DNA of 59,642 nucleotides from Elusimicrobiota bacterium (GCA_016196755.1 JACPXC010000008.1:1-59642); one strand, 5' to 3'; positions 15,419 through 23,503 are shown, counted from the stretch's first letter. A program made the numbers and translations. Notes: a model not told the origin generated them from the letters alone.

Positions 15419-17262
15419 GTCGTCACCATGAGCGCCAGCGCGGCCGCGCCGGCCGTCATCCACCAGGCGTAATCGTTGAGGAGGCCCCGGGCGCGGCGGC
15501 CGAGCAGCTCCCCGGCCGCGGGGATGGAGCGGGCCAGGTCCTCCGTGCCTGGGTCCCAGAGCGCGCCCTCGACCACGCCGCCGAGGAACGCCGCGCCGTG
15601 CCCGACGCCGCGCGCTAGGGAGTGGCAGAACGGCTGCCAGCCCCAGTCCGACTCCACGGCCTCCGCGAAGGCGGGGAAGCGCGCGCGCCAGGTGGGCTCC
15701 CAGGCCGGGGCGCCGTCGGCGCAGACCCAAGCCAGGACAGCGCCGGCGGCCATGGCCGTCAACGAGAGCGCGGTGACGAGGTGGGACGGGTGCCCGTGCG
15801 CGGCGCCCAACAGATGCGCCAGCGGGGCGGCGAACAGTCCGGCGACCGCGCCGCCCGCGGCCAAGAGCATGACGGGGACCCACATGGCCGGCGAGACCTC
15901 GTGGGCGTGGGCGTCCTTGCCGCGCTGCCAGGAGCGCTCTCCGAGGAAGGTGAGGAACAAGAGGCGGCCGATGTAGAGGCTCGAGCCCATGGCGGTCAGC
16001 ATGCCCAGGACGGCCAGTCCCGGGAACGCGAAGGCGCCCGAGAGCACGAGCTCCTTCGACCAGAAGCCCCCGAGCGGGGGGACCCCGGCCAGCGAGAGCG
16101 CGGCCAAAGTGAACGCGGCGAAGGTCAGAGGCATGTCGCGGCCGAGGCCCCCGGCGTCCTCCACCGTGGCGGACGGGGCGCCGCCCAGCGAGTCGTGGAG
16201 GCCGTGGATGACGTTGCCGGCGCAGAGGAAGAGCGCGGCCTTGAAGAAGCCGTGCACGATCAGGTGGAACACCGCGGGGAAGACCCCGCCGGCGCCCAGC
16301 CCCAAGGTCATGAGGCCAAGATGGCTGACCGTCGAGTAAGCGAGGACGCGCTTTAGGTCCTTGCGGAAGATCGCGCCGACCGCTCCCCAGACCGCGGTGA
16401 TCCCGCCGATGAGGGCGATGAAGGCCAGAAGGCCCGGGCTGCGCTCGAGCAAGGGGTAGGAGCGCGCGAGGAGGAACACGCCCGCGGTGACCATCGTGGC
16501 GGCGTGCATCAGCGCCGAGACCGGCGTCGGGCCTTCCATCGCGTCGGGCAGCCAGACGTAGAGCGGGAACTGCGCGGATTTGGCGCAGGCGGCCCAGAAC
16601 AGCAGGGCGCCGACGATGAAGGCCCGGTCGGGGCTGATCAGGCCCGGCGCGGCGAAGACGTCGGCGAAGCGCGTCGTCCCCGCCCAGCGGAACATGAGCA
16701 GGATGGCCAGCAGGAAGCCCACGTCGCCGACCCGGTTGGTCAGGAAGGCCTTCCAGGCCGCGGCGCGCGCGGTGGCCTTGTGGCTCCAGAAGCCGATGAG
16801 GAGGAACGAGGCCAGGCCGACCCCTTCCCAGAACAGGTAGAGCTGGAGGTAGTTGTCGGAGGTCAAGAGGCCGATCATCATGAAGAAGAACATGTGGAAG
16901 TACAGGAAGAACGGCGAGAAGCCGCGGTCGTGGGCCATGTAGGCCGAGGCGTACACGTGGATGAGCAGGCCGACGACGCTGACCATGGCCAGCACCGAGA
17001 CGGTGAGGGGGTCGTAGAGCAGGCCGAAGTCGACGCGCATGGAGCCGACGGCGATCCACGTGAAGAGCCGTCCCGACCAGGAGGCCCCGCCCAGCGCCCC
17101 GCCGAGCAGGGCCAGCGCGGCCGCGGCGACGGCGGAGCAGGAGAGCAGGATCGGGAGGTGGGTGGCCGAGGGGCGCACCCGGTGGGTGAGGAAGAAGCCG
17201 ACCGTCAGAGCGGCCACGGGGGCCGCCAGCGGGACGAAGGCCCAGACGGGCAGCTCGCTCAT
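15409..17262 (-). CDS. nuoL: NADH-quinone oxidoreductase subunit L
   Basis: Distal antiporter-like subunit with the long lateral helix. The 617-residue product has LFWEGVGLASFLLIGFW, FLTNRVGDVGFLLAI, KSAQFPLYVWLPDAMEGPTPVSALMHAATMV and RKDLKRVLAYSTVSHLG, then an extended C-terminal region with a last hydrophobic segment at the very end. The start ATG at 17262 overlaps the nuoK stop (ATGA). Upstream extension of this frame is noise. Confidence 0.94.
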   Translation of the reverse strand: MSELPVWAFVPLAAPVAALTVGFFLTHRVRPSATHLPILLSCSAVAAAALALLGGALGGASWSGRLFTWIAVGSMRVDFGLLYDPLTVSVLAMVSVVGLLIHVYASAYMAHDRGFSPFFLYFHMFFFMMIGLLTSDNYLQLYLFWEGVGLASFLLIGFWSHKATARAAAWKAFLTNRVGDVGFLLAILLMFRWAGTTRFADVFAAPGLISPDRAFIVGALLFWAACAKSAQFPLYVWLPDAMEGPTPVSALMHAATMVTAGVFLLARSYPLLERSPGLLAFIALIGGITAVWGAVGAIFRKDLKRVLAYSTVSHLGLMTLGLGAGGVFPAVFHLIVHGFFKAALFLCAGNVIHGLHDSLGGAPSATVEDAGGLGRDMPLTFAAFTLAALSLAGVPPLGGFWSKELVLSGAFAFPGLAVLGMLTAMGSSLYIGRLLFLTFLGERSWQRGKDAHAHEVSPAMWVPVMLLAAGGAVAGLFAAPLAHLLGAAHGHPSHLVTALSLTAMAAGAVLAWVCADGAPAWEPTWRARFPAFAEAVESDWGWQPFCHSLARGVGHGAAFLGGVVEGALWDPGTEDLARSIPAAGELLGRRARGLLNDYAWWMTAGAAALALMVTTCL

Positions 17263-17564
17263 CCCGCCATGCCTCGAAGGGTCTGCGTCTCCGGGACCTC
17301 GTCTTCCCCTCGCCGCATGGACATGATGAGGGAAAGGCCGACCACGACTTCGGCCGCGGCGGCGGCCAAGGTCAGCAGCGCCACGGCCAAGCCGGCCGGG
17401 TCTCCGCGGCGGGCGGCGGTGAAGACGATGAGGATGTTGGCGGCGTTGACCATGAGCTCCACGCCGATGATCATGGCCACGAGCTGGCGGCGCAGGACGA
17501 TGAAGCCCGCGCCCACGGCGAACAGCGCCGAGGCGGTGGTCCAGACGACGCACTCGGCGTTCAC
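17259..17564 (-). CDS. nuoK: NADH-quinone oxidoreductase subunit K
   Basis: Small three-helix membrane subunit (ND4L homologue) of 101 residues. It contains the characteristic GVELMVNAANIL with the conserved membrane glutamate and a second acidic position in AAAEVVVGLSLI. The GTG start at 17564 overlaps the nuoJ stop (GTGA). The last 15 or so residues form a charged cytoplasmic tail. Confidence 0.93.
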   Translation of the reverse strand: MNAECVVWTTASALFAVGAGFIVLRRQLVAMIIGVELMVNAANILIVFTAARRGDPAGLAVALLTLAAAAAEVVVGLSLIMSMRRGEDEVPETQTLRGMAG

Positions 17565-18037
17565 GCGTCCTCCTTGAGGACCGACAGCGAGGCGATGAGG
17601 ACGAGGACGCCCACGGCCTCGGTGGCCAGGGCCCAGGGGCCGAACAGGAGCCGCGCCATGGCCCGCTCCAGCGCCGGACCGGCCTGGGGCAGGGCGTGGA
17701 CGCCGCCGAGGCTCTGTCCCGCGGCCATGAGGCCCGCGAAGGCGGCCAGCGGCGCCAGCCAGGCCACGGGCCGAGGCACGTTGAGCTCGGCCCAGCGTCC
17801 GGACAGCTTCGGCGGGGAGGCCAGGATGGCGATGACGACGAGGACCATGACGGCTCCGGCGTAGACAAGGACTTGCAGAAAGCCCAAGAGAGGCGAACCC
17901 AGGAGGATGAACAGGACGGCGGTCTCGAGCAGGACGCCTAGCAGGCACATCGCCGCGCCGTAGAGCGTCTTCTGGAACAGGGCGGCCGCCGCGAAGAGGA
18001 CCGCTAAGCCGCCGCAGACCGCGAACGTCTCGGTCAT
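17561..18037 (-). CDS. nuoJ: NADH-quinone oxidoreductase subunit J
   Basis: Membrane subunit (ND6 homologue) of 158 residues with five predicted helices. LGFLQVLVYAGAVMVLVVIAI is the family signature of helix 3. The start ATG at 18037 overlaps the stop of the small zinc-ribbon gene (ATGA), which places nuoJ in the same transcript as dxs and ispH. A longer upstream frame belongs to the overlapping genes and is rejected. Confidence 0.93.
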   Translation of the reverse strand: MTETFAVCGGLAVLFAAAALFQKTLYGAAMCLLGVLLETAVLFILLGSPLLGFLQVLVYAGAVMVLVVIAILASPPKLSGRWAELNVPRPVAWLAPLAAFAGLMAAGQSLGGVHALPQAGPALERAMARLLFGPWALATEAVGVLVLIASLSVLKEDA

Positions 18038-18228
18038 GCCGCGACGCCGCGCGAACAAGCCATGCACCAGCCGGCGGTCCGGGCGTTGAGGCTGCGGCGC
18101 GAGAGCTTCACGACGGCCTTGCAGCCGGGGCAATAGACCGCAAGGGCCTCGAGGTCGACCTTGGGGAAATCCCGCTCGAAGGCCTCGCGGGCCGGGTGAC
18201 GGGGGGAGAGCCAGCGTCCATCGCGCAC
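18034..18228 (-). CDS. 64-residue protein with a CPGC…CMAC metal-binding pair
   Basis: A small protein between ispH and nuoJ. Its C-terminal half has VYCPGC-x17-WCMAC, a four-cysteine pattern suited to a zinc ribbon or an Fe-S/rubredoxin-like site; the N-terminal part is charged. The GTG at 18228 lies 2 bp after the ispH stop, and its stop overlaps the nuoJ start, so it is translated within the operon. Not a recognised complex I subunit. A role in assembly of the Fe-S enzymes around it is conceivable but only inferred from position. Confidence 0.7.
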   Translation of the reverse strand: MRDGRWLSPRHPAREAFERDFPKVDLEALAVYCPGCKAVVKLSRRSLNARTAGWCMACSRGVAA

Positions 18229-18230
18229 GC

Positions 18231-19220
18231 TCAAGCCGCCGCGGCGCCGCGGTCCTTGAGGAGCTTCTCGAGCTCGTAGGGCAGCGAGAAGTGGACGTCC
18301 TCCTCGACGGTCACGTCCTCGACGACCTTGGTGACGCCGAGGCGCGAGCGGCAGAAGTCGATGACCTCCTGGACCAGGACCTCGGGGGCCGAGGCGGAGG
18401 CGGTGAGGCCCAGGGTCTTCACGCCCCTGAGCCATTCGGGCTGGATGTCGGTGGCGCGCTCGATGAGGTAGGCCTTGCGGCCGCGCGCCTCGGCGACCTC
18501 GCAGAGGCGCACCGAGTTCGAGCTGTTGGGGGCGCCGAGGACCAAGATCACATCGACCTTGGGTGCCAGGACCTTGACCGCGTTCTGGCGGTTCTGGGTG
18601 GCGTAGCAGATGTCGTCCTTGGGCGGGCACTTGAGCTTCGGGAAGCGCCGCTTGAGCACCGCCACGACCTCGGCGGCGTCGTCGAGCGAGAGGGTGGTCT
18701 GGGTCAGGTAGGCCACTTTCTCGGGGTCGGGGACGGTCACGGCCTCGGCCTCGAGCGTGGTGCCGACCACCTGTATGTGCGCGGGGGCCTCGCCCATCGT
18801 GCCGATGGTCTCGACGTGGTCGTCGTGGCCGATCAGGATGATGGAGTAGCCCTCCTTCGCGTACTTGATGGCCTCGAGGTGGACCTTGGTCACCAGCGGG
18901 CAGGTGGCGTCGATCATCTTGAGCTTGCGGCGCTTGGCGTCCTCGATGACGGCCGGGGCCACGCCGTGGGCCGAGAAGATGAGCCAGGCGCCCTCGGGGA
19001 CGTCGGAGAGGTTCTCGACGGTGACGGCGCCCTTGGCGGCCAGGTCGCTGACCACGTACTTGTTGTGGATGATCTCGTGGTTGACGTAGACGGGCTTGCC
19101 GCAGACGTCGAGCGCCTTCTCGACGACGTCGATGGCGCGCACGACGCCGGCGCAGAAGCCGCGCAGCTTGGCCATGACCAGGGTGTCGACGTGGGTGTCG
19201 GCGAAGGGGGCCGCATTCAT
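18231..19220 (-). CDS. ispH: 4-hydroxy-3-methylbut-2-enyl diphosphate reductase
   Basis: Last step of the MEP pathway: reductive conversion of HMBPP to IPP and DMAPP by a [4Fe-4S] enzyme. The 329-residue product shows the three cluster cysteines in LRGFCAGVVRAI, IDATCPLV and DDICYATQNRQ. Substrate-site residues are seen in HNKYVV, SAHGVAP, GHDDHVE, LTQTTLS and GAPNSSNS. The ATG at 19220 overlaps the dxs stop (ATGA). Typical length. Confidence 0.96.
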   Translation of the reverse strand: MNAAPFADTHVDTLVMAKLRGFCAGVVRAIDVVEKALDVCGKPVYVNHEIIHNKYVVSDLAAKGAVTVENLSDVPEGAWLIFSAHGVAPAVIEDAKRRKLKMIDATCPLVTKVHLEAIKYAKEGYSIILIGHDDHVETIGTMGEAPAHIQVVGTTLEAEAVTVPDPEKVAYLTQTTLSLDDAAEVVAVLKRRFPKLKCPPKDDICYATQNRQNAVKVLAPKVDVILVLGAPNSSNSVRLCEVAEARGRKAYLIERATDIQPEWLRGVKTLGLTASASAPEVLVQEVIDFCRSRLGVTKVVEDVTVEEDVHFSLPYELEKLLKDRGAAAA

Positions 19221-21103
19221 GCCTGCACCGCCGGAAGGGTCTTGGCGCCGAGCCACTCGGCCGTGCGCCGGGCGATGCCGGCGGCGTCCAAGGCCAGCTG
19301 GGCGTAGAGCTGGTCCATCGTGCCGTGGGAGACGAACTGGTCGGGGATCCCCAGGCGCAGGACCTGGGCCGGCCGGTGCGCGTCGGCCAGGGCCTCGAGC
19401 ACGGCCGAGCCGAAGCCGCCCTGGACGGCGTTGTCCTCCACGGTCACCAGGCGCTCGCTCTTCTCGAGCGCCTGGAGGAGCAGGTCGCGGTCCAAGGGCT
19501 TCACGAAGCGCATGTTGAGCACGCCGACCGAGAGCCCGGCGCGCTCGAGGAGCTTCGCGGCCTCGAGGGCGGGAGCGACCCGGTTGCCGATGGCGGCGAT
19601 GGTGCCGTCGTGGCCGTCGCGCAGGCGCACCCCCTTGCCGACCGGGATGGTCTCGAGAGCGGCGTCGAGCTTGGCGCCGGTGCCCTCGCCGCGCGGGTAG
19701 CGCAGCGAGACGGGGGCGTTCATCGCCAGCGCGGTCTTGAGCATGTGCTGGAGCTCGTTCTCGTCGGCCGGCGCCATGACCGTCATGTTGGGGATCATGC
19801 GCAGGTAGGAATAGTCGAAGACCCCGTGATGGGTTGGGCCGTCGGCGCCGACCAGGCCGCCGCGGTCGAGCGCGAGGACGACCGGCAGCTTCTGGAGGCA
19901 GACGTCGTGCTCGATCTGGTCGTAGGCGCGCTGCAGGAAGGTCGAGTAGATGGCCACCACCGGCCGATAGCCCTCGCAGGCCAGGCCGGCCGCGAAGGTG
20001 ACGGCGTGGGGCTCGGCCAGCCCGACGTCGAAGTAGCGCTTGGGGAAGCGGTCCCGGAACATGTCGGTGCCGGTGCCCTCCGGCATGGCGCCGGTGATGG
20101 CGACGACGCGGGGGTCTTCCTCGGCCAGGCGGAGCAGGGTCTTGCCGAACACCGAAGTGTAGGTCGGCGCGGCGGGCTTCTCGCCTTTGATCATCTTGGC
20201 CTGGGCCACGTCGAACTTGCCGGGGCCATGCCAGGTATAGGGATCCTTCTCGGCGGCGTCGTAGCCCTTGCCCTTCTTGGTGACGCAGTGGATGAGGACG
20301 GGGCCCTTGAGGCTCTTGATGTGCCGGAGGACCTCGACGAGGTTGTGGATGTCATGGCCGTCGACGGGCCCGAAGTACTGGAAGCCCATCTCCTCGAAGA
20401 GCATGCCGGGGAAGAGCAGGACGCGGGTGCGCTTGACGACCCGGGTGATGACCGCGCCCCAGAACTTGAAGCGGGCCAGGAACTTCTTGACCTCGACGCC
20501 GGCGTCGCGCACGGCGCCCAGGGTCAGGAGCCGGGTCAGGAAGGTGCTCATCGCCCCGACCTTGTTGGAGATGAACATCTGGTTGTCGTTTAGGATGACG
20601 ATGATGTCGGTCTGCAGGGCCCCGGCGTTGGTGAGTCCTTCGTAGGACTCGCCGCCGGTGATGCAGCCGTCGGAGACGACGGCGACGACCTTGAAATTCT
20701 CGTTCTTTAGGTCCCGGGCCGCGGCCATGCCGGTGGCCGCGGAGATGGCGGTGGAGGCGTGGCCGGCGCCGAATGCGTCGTACTCGGACTCGTCGCGCTT
20801 GAGGAAGCCCGAGATGCCGTCGGCCTGGCGGATGCGCTTGAGGGCCTCGCGGCGGCCGGTGAGGATCTTATGCCCGTAGGTCTGGTGCCCGGTGTCCCAG
20901 ACGATCTTGTCTTTGGGGGTGTCGAAGACGTAATGGAGGGCCGTGGTGATCTCGGCCGAGCCCAGGGAGGAGCCCAGGTGGCCGCCGAGCTTCGAGACGC
21001 ACTCGAGGATCCATTCGCGGAGCTCTTTGGCGACCGTGGGAAGGGCCGAGTTGGGGAGCTGGCGGAGGTCTTTGGGGGACTCGATCTTGGGCAGATATTG
21101 CAT
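19217..21103 (-). CDS. dxs: 1-deoxy-D-xylulose-5-phosphate synthase
   Basis: First committed enzyme of the MEP pathway: TPP-dependent condensation of pyruvate and glyceraldehyde-3-phosphate. The 628-residue product has HLGSSLGSAEITTALH, WDTGHQTYGHKI, the TPP motif SDGCITGG…NDNQ, VDGHDIHNL, GGLVGADGPTHHGVFD and SLRYPRGEG. The catalytic-Glu segment reads GLAEPHAVTF where AEQHAVTF is usual. The ATG at 21103 is preferred over a GTG at 21112 because the GAGAG ribosome site lies 10 nt from the ATG but only 1 nt from the GTG. First gene of the dxs-ispH-nuo run. Confidence 0.95.
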   Translation of the reverse strand: MQYLPKIESPKDLRQLPNSALPTVAKELREWILECVSKLGGHLGSSLGSAEITTALHYVFDTPKDKIVWDTGHQTYGHKILTGRREALKRIRQADGISGFLKRDESEYDAFGAGHASTAISAATGMAAARDLKNENFKVVAVVSDGCITGGESYEGLTNAGALQTDIIVILNDNQMFISNKVGAMSTFLTRLLTLGAVRDAGVEVKKFLARFKFWGAVITRVVKRTRVLLFPGMLFEEMGFQYFGPVDGHDIHNLVEVLRHIKSLKGPVLIHCVTKKGKGYDAAEKDPYTWHGPGKFDVAQAKMIKGEKPAAPTYTSVFGKTLLRLAEEDPRVVAITGAMPEGTGTDMFRDRFPKRYFDVGLAEPHAVTFAAGLACEGYRPVVAIYSTFLQRAYDQIEHDVCLQKLPVVLALDRGGLVGADGPTHHGVFDYSYLRMIPNMTVMAPADENELQHMLKTALAMNAPVSLRYPRGEGTGAKLDAALETIPVGKGVRLRDGHDGTIAAIGNRVAPALEAAKLLERAGLSVGVLNMRFVKPLDRDLLLQALEKSERLVTVEDNAVQGGFGSAVLEALADAHRPAQVLRLGIPDQFVSHGTMDQLYAQLALDAAGIARRTAEWLGAKTLPAVQA

Positions 21104-21121
21104 CTGGGGCACGCTCTCAAG

Positions 21122-21140
21122 GCCGGGAATACATCCCGGC
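21122..21140 (-). promoter_or_regulatory. 5'-leader hairpin of dxs
   Basis: A perfect 7-bp stem GCCGGGA/TCCCGGC with a 5-nt loop ends 18 nt before the dxs ATG and directly abuts the ribosome-binding region. It could modulate translation or act as an mRNA-stabilising hairpin. A TAGAAT box near 21160 may be the -10 element. Regulation is inferred from position only. Confidence 0.35.
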
Positions 21141-21206
21141 TAAATCAGGGACACATTCTAACAAATATAAGAGGAAGCTAGGCCGAAACGGCTATGCCCT
21201 GAGGAC

Positions 21207-21506
21207 CTAGGGAGTGTGGGGGAGGACTTTAGCGCGCTGCCAGCTTTTCGAGTCGTGGGTGGCGTGCCAAAGGTCGTGGGTCCTTTGGAGGTTAAGCCAG
21301 AGTTCAGGGGTAGTCCGGAAGGTCCGGGCCAGGCGGAGAGCCATGTTTGGGGTCACGGCTCCGCGTTCGTTGAGGATATTCGAGACGGTCTTGCGGGAGA
21401 CGCCGAGGGCCACTGCGGCTTGGGAAACGGCCAAAGACAGGCGCTTGAGATAGTGCCTTTTCAAAATCCCGCCAGGGTGGGTTGGTGACCTCCTTCGTGA
21501 ATTCAT
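21207..21506 (-). CDS. higA: HigA-family antitoxin, orphan
   Basis: A 99-residue XRE-type HTH protein of the HigA/VapI group. It shows THPGGILKRHYL at the N terminus, the HTH core LAVSQAAVALGVSRKTVSNILNERGAVTPNMALRLA, then FRTTPELWLNLQRTHDLW. These proteins usually follow a HigB mRNA interferase and repress the joint promoter. Here no HigB frame lies in the 84 bp upstream, so it is unpaired unless it partners with a toxin elsewhere. First gene of the TA island on the dxs side. Confidence 0.85.
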   Translation of the reverse strand: MNSRRRSPTHPGGILKRHYLKRLSLAVSQAAVALGVSRKTVSNILNERGAVTPNMALRLARTFRTTPELWLNLQRTHDLWHATHDSKSWQRAKVLPHTP

Positions 21507-21590
21507 GTCCGCCCTTACTTCATTGATAATCCAAGTAATCGGCTGCGTAAGAGTCGTCGGCCGCAGTTTTCGGAGATCCCGAAAATCTGA

Positions 21591-21773
21591 TTAACGCGCG
21601 GGAGGAATCTTATTGGCCGGAATTTTGACCACTCGGCCATTCTTCCAAACCACGATAGGGTCGCCGCTCAGTCGGTGCTCCTCAATGGTCCTCGCGACGG
21701 CGATTCGGAGCGCCTTTCCGGCCCTTTGCATGATGGTCGAAGTCCGCCTCCCGGACTTTCGCTTGTTGCTCAT
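21591..21773 (-). CDS. Small basic partner of the zeta-like kinase (putative antitoxin)
   Basis: A 60-residue protein with a basic N terminus and a core reading RIAVARTIEEHRLSGDPIVV followed by WKNGRVVKIPA. Its ATG at 21773 overlaps the stop of the zeta-like gene (ATGA), the usual layout of a two-gene toxin unit. A closely related segment (IAVERTIEDHRLTGDPIVVW) survives at 24963-25037 as a remnant. The antitoxin role is inferred from size and coupling; it does not resemble classical epsilon. Confidence 0.65.
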   Translation of the reverse strand: MSNKRKSGRRTSTIMQRAGKALRIAVARTIEEHRLSGDPIVVWKNGRVVKIPANKIPPAR

Positions 21774-22348
21774 CGCAATCCTCCTTTAATCTTAATGAAT
21801 AGCGGAGCGTCCGCCACGATAACCTTTCCATTATCCGCTTCCGCGATGGGAAGGGGATTGTTGCCTGAATTGTCAAAAAGACCCCAAGTGTCCACCACCG
21901 CATGATACTCCGTCAGCAGGTTGCCGACTCCGCGGGCGAACCTCCTTCTTATGTCCGGTTCCGGGACCGAATGTCCGCCTCGATGGACACGATCCTTCAC
22001 TCTCTGAATTGCGAGTTCGACGCGGGGCAACCATAGGAACACGACATGGATTCGATATCCCTCGCGCTTGAGCCTTCTAAAGAGCGCCAAGTACCCTCTA
22101 CCAGAAAGGGTAGTCTCGAAGGCAAAGGTGCGCCGCTGTGCGGCCAATTCGTTGATCTTTCCGAGCATGATGCGACCAGCCTCCATCGCCGCTGTTGATG
22201 GAGCAAATGGCGAAAGCCCGGTGGCGATCAGGTCGGCGTTCACGAATTCCTGACACTTCGCGTGCCGGGGCAGGAATTCCCGGGCGAAAGTCGTCTTGCC
22301 AGCCCCATTCGGACCGGCGATGACGAATAGCTCGGGCGTCGTTTTCAT
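21770..22348 (-). CDS. Zeta-toxin-family P-loop kinase
   Basis: A 192-residue AAA_33/zeta-type kinase with a Walker A (VIAGPNGAGKTTFA, about 10-23). The FVNADLIATGLSPF segment holds the conserved Asp near the substrate site. Also present are TFAFETTLSGRGY, with the typical Glu-Thr, and RVKDRVHRGGHSVPEPDIRRRF. Zeta toxins phosphorylate UDP-N-acetylglucosamine and block cell-wall synthesis; family membership is clear, the substrate here is not shown. It starts 26 bp after the stop of the upstream higA gene and overlaps its 60-residue partner. Confidence 0.85.
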   Translation of the reverse strand: MKTTPELFVIAGPNGAGKTTFAREFLPRHAKCQEFVNADLIATGLSPFAPSTAAMEAGRIMLGKINELAAQRRTFAFETTLSGRGYLALFRRLKREGYRIHVVFLWLPRVELAIQRVKDRVHRGGHSVPEPDIRRRFARGVGNLLTEYHAVVDTWGLFDNSGNNPLPIAEADNGKVIVADAPLFIKIKGGLR

Positions 22349-22374
22349 ATGACGTGCACAGCGGCAGGTCTCAG

Positions 22375-22842
22375 TTACGATGCGTTCCCACCGGGATAGA
22401 AGGTCGCCGGGGTTACGCCGAATCGTTTGCTGAGGCGCTCGATATGCTCTCGCGTAAGACGCCGTTTCCCACGGAGTACCTCTGATACAACGGGTTGTCC
22501 ACCAAGCTCCTTGGCGACGTCGTATTGGCTCAGGTCATTCTGGACCAGAAGGAACTGAAAAACCTCTTCAGGAGTCGAGGAGGCTACTGCGAATTCCTTC
22601 TTTTCGTACTGCGCGATGAATGGGAGAACAGCGCTAAGGTACTGTGTAATTGCGGCTTTGGATCCGGCATCAAGAGTTGAGTTGGACTCCATGAGGATTC
22701 TGACGCCGGCGCTGTAATCGCGATGCATCTTACGGTTCTTCATCGGCTGAGGGGGGAGATGGAGATAGAGCCAGCGAAGGATTCCATTGGGCACCGGGAC
22801 TTCCAAGGGCTTGAGCTTCCTCTCAAGCATCGCGATAGTCAT
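22375..22842 (-). CDS. higA: HigA-type antitoxin of the frameshifted higBA pair
   Basis: 155 residues with a long N-terminal toxin-binding part (AITQYLSAVLPFIAQYEKKEF) and a C-terminal XRE helix-turn-helix (LSQYDVAKELGGQPVVSEVL, GKRRLTREHIERLSKRFGV). This matches the longer HigA class that pairs with HigB of the RelE-like type. Its ATG at 22842 overlaps the ancestral higB stop (ATGA). With the toxin damaged, the antitoxin frame remains intact. Confidence 0.85.
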   Translation of the reverse strand: MTIAMLERKLKPLEVPVPNGILRWLYLHLPPQPMKNRKMHRDYSAGVRILMESNSTLDAGSKAAITQYLSAVLPFIAQYEKKEFAVASSTPEEVFQFLLVQNDLSQYDVAKELGGQPVVSEVLRGKRRLTREHIERLSKRFGVTPATFYPGGNAS

Positions 22843-23128
22843 CTTGGTTTCCTCCAGCGGCCTTTGTCGTACTCGGGGCGGGTCATGACGTAACTGTCAA
22901 GGATTGGAGCGCGTAGTTGATTGTCGCCATGAGGCGGTATTTTGTTCCTGCGATATTGAAAACGGTGTAAGGCGACCCTCGGGCGGCGGATCCAAACGTC
23001 TGCTTAAGGCTTACGAAGTGCTTAAAGTGGTTCTGCTCGACGGTTTGGGTCCACGCGCTCAGGGGGGCTCGGGAATCCGGGTGCTTCCGCTGGAACTCTA
23101 GAATCAGGTCCCGGCCTATGAGCAGCAC
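22839..23128 (-). pseudogene. higB: HigB mRNA-interferase toxin with a single-base frameshift
   Basis: The open frame from the GTG at 23128 gives a HigB N-terminal body (IGRDLILEFQRKHPDSRAPL, FNIAGTKYRLMATINY) but stops early at 22883. The next frame continues with YVMTRPEYDKGRWR, the family's conserved C-terminal end. Adding one T near 22890-22894 (GTTAC to GTTTAC) restores a continuous protein whose TGA overlaps the higA ATG. The truncated product loses the conserved C-terminal residues of the RelE-like fold and is probably inactive. An assembly or sequencing error is the alternative. Confidence 0.8.
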
Positions 23129-23134
23129 TTAGCT

Positions 23135-23164
23135 AATGATAGCAGGATGCTATCATTTGTCAAG
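23135..23164 (-). promoter_or_regulatory. higBA promoter with overlapping HigA operator
   Basis: On the minus strand a consensus -35 (TTGACA, 23159-23164), a 16-bp spacer and a -10 (TATCAT, 23136-23141) precede the higB GTG by 7 nt. A perfect 10-bp inverted repeat (AATGATAGCA-TCC-TGCTATCATT, 23135-23157) covers the spacer and -10, as expected for autorepression by the HigBA complex. The transcript would be leaderless or nearly so. Confidence 0.75.
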
Positions 23165-23239
23165 GGCGCGATCGTTGCGAGGATAAGTTGCTGGGGGAGC
23201 GGGTCAACTTCTCAGCTTCTCTATGTATGACGCCGTCAT

Positions 23240-23503
23240 TCAAAGCGTAAGTCGATGCGACGGGTCCAAACGCTCTCGGATCCACATCTTGATAATCGCC
23301 TGCCGCGAGACGTTGAGTTTGACAGCCTCACGATCGAGCATGTCGACCATCCATGAAGGGAAATCGACGTTAACTCTTTGAACGACCGTGGCATTCTTTA
23401 GGTCTAGATACTTAAGGATGCTTTCGCCCTTTTCGAATCTCTCATCGAATGCCGAAGCTGTGATACGCTTGCCGGTTTTTTTAGTTCTGGATGCTGCTTT
23501 CAT
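23240..23503 (-). CDS. brnA: BrnA antitoxin (ribbon-helix-helix)
   Basis: 87 residues: a basic N terminus, then a CopG-like ribbon-helix-helix reading RVNVDFPSWMVDMLDREAVKLNVSRQAIIKMWIRERL. BrnA dimers neutralise BrnT and repress the operon. The start at 23503 lies 23 bp inside the brnT 3' end, giving translational coupling. Followed by a spacer before higB. Confidence 0.85.
   Translation of the reverse strand: MKAASRTKKTGKRITASAFDERFEKGESILKYLDLKNATVVQRVNVDFPSWMVDMLDREAVKLNVSRQAIIKMWIRERLDPSHRLTL

Noticed and set aside
21507-21590. HigB toxin partner for the orphan HigA at 21207-21506
   Set aside because: All frames in the upstream gap are short and show no RelE/HigB features.
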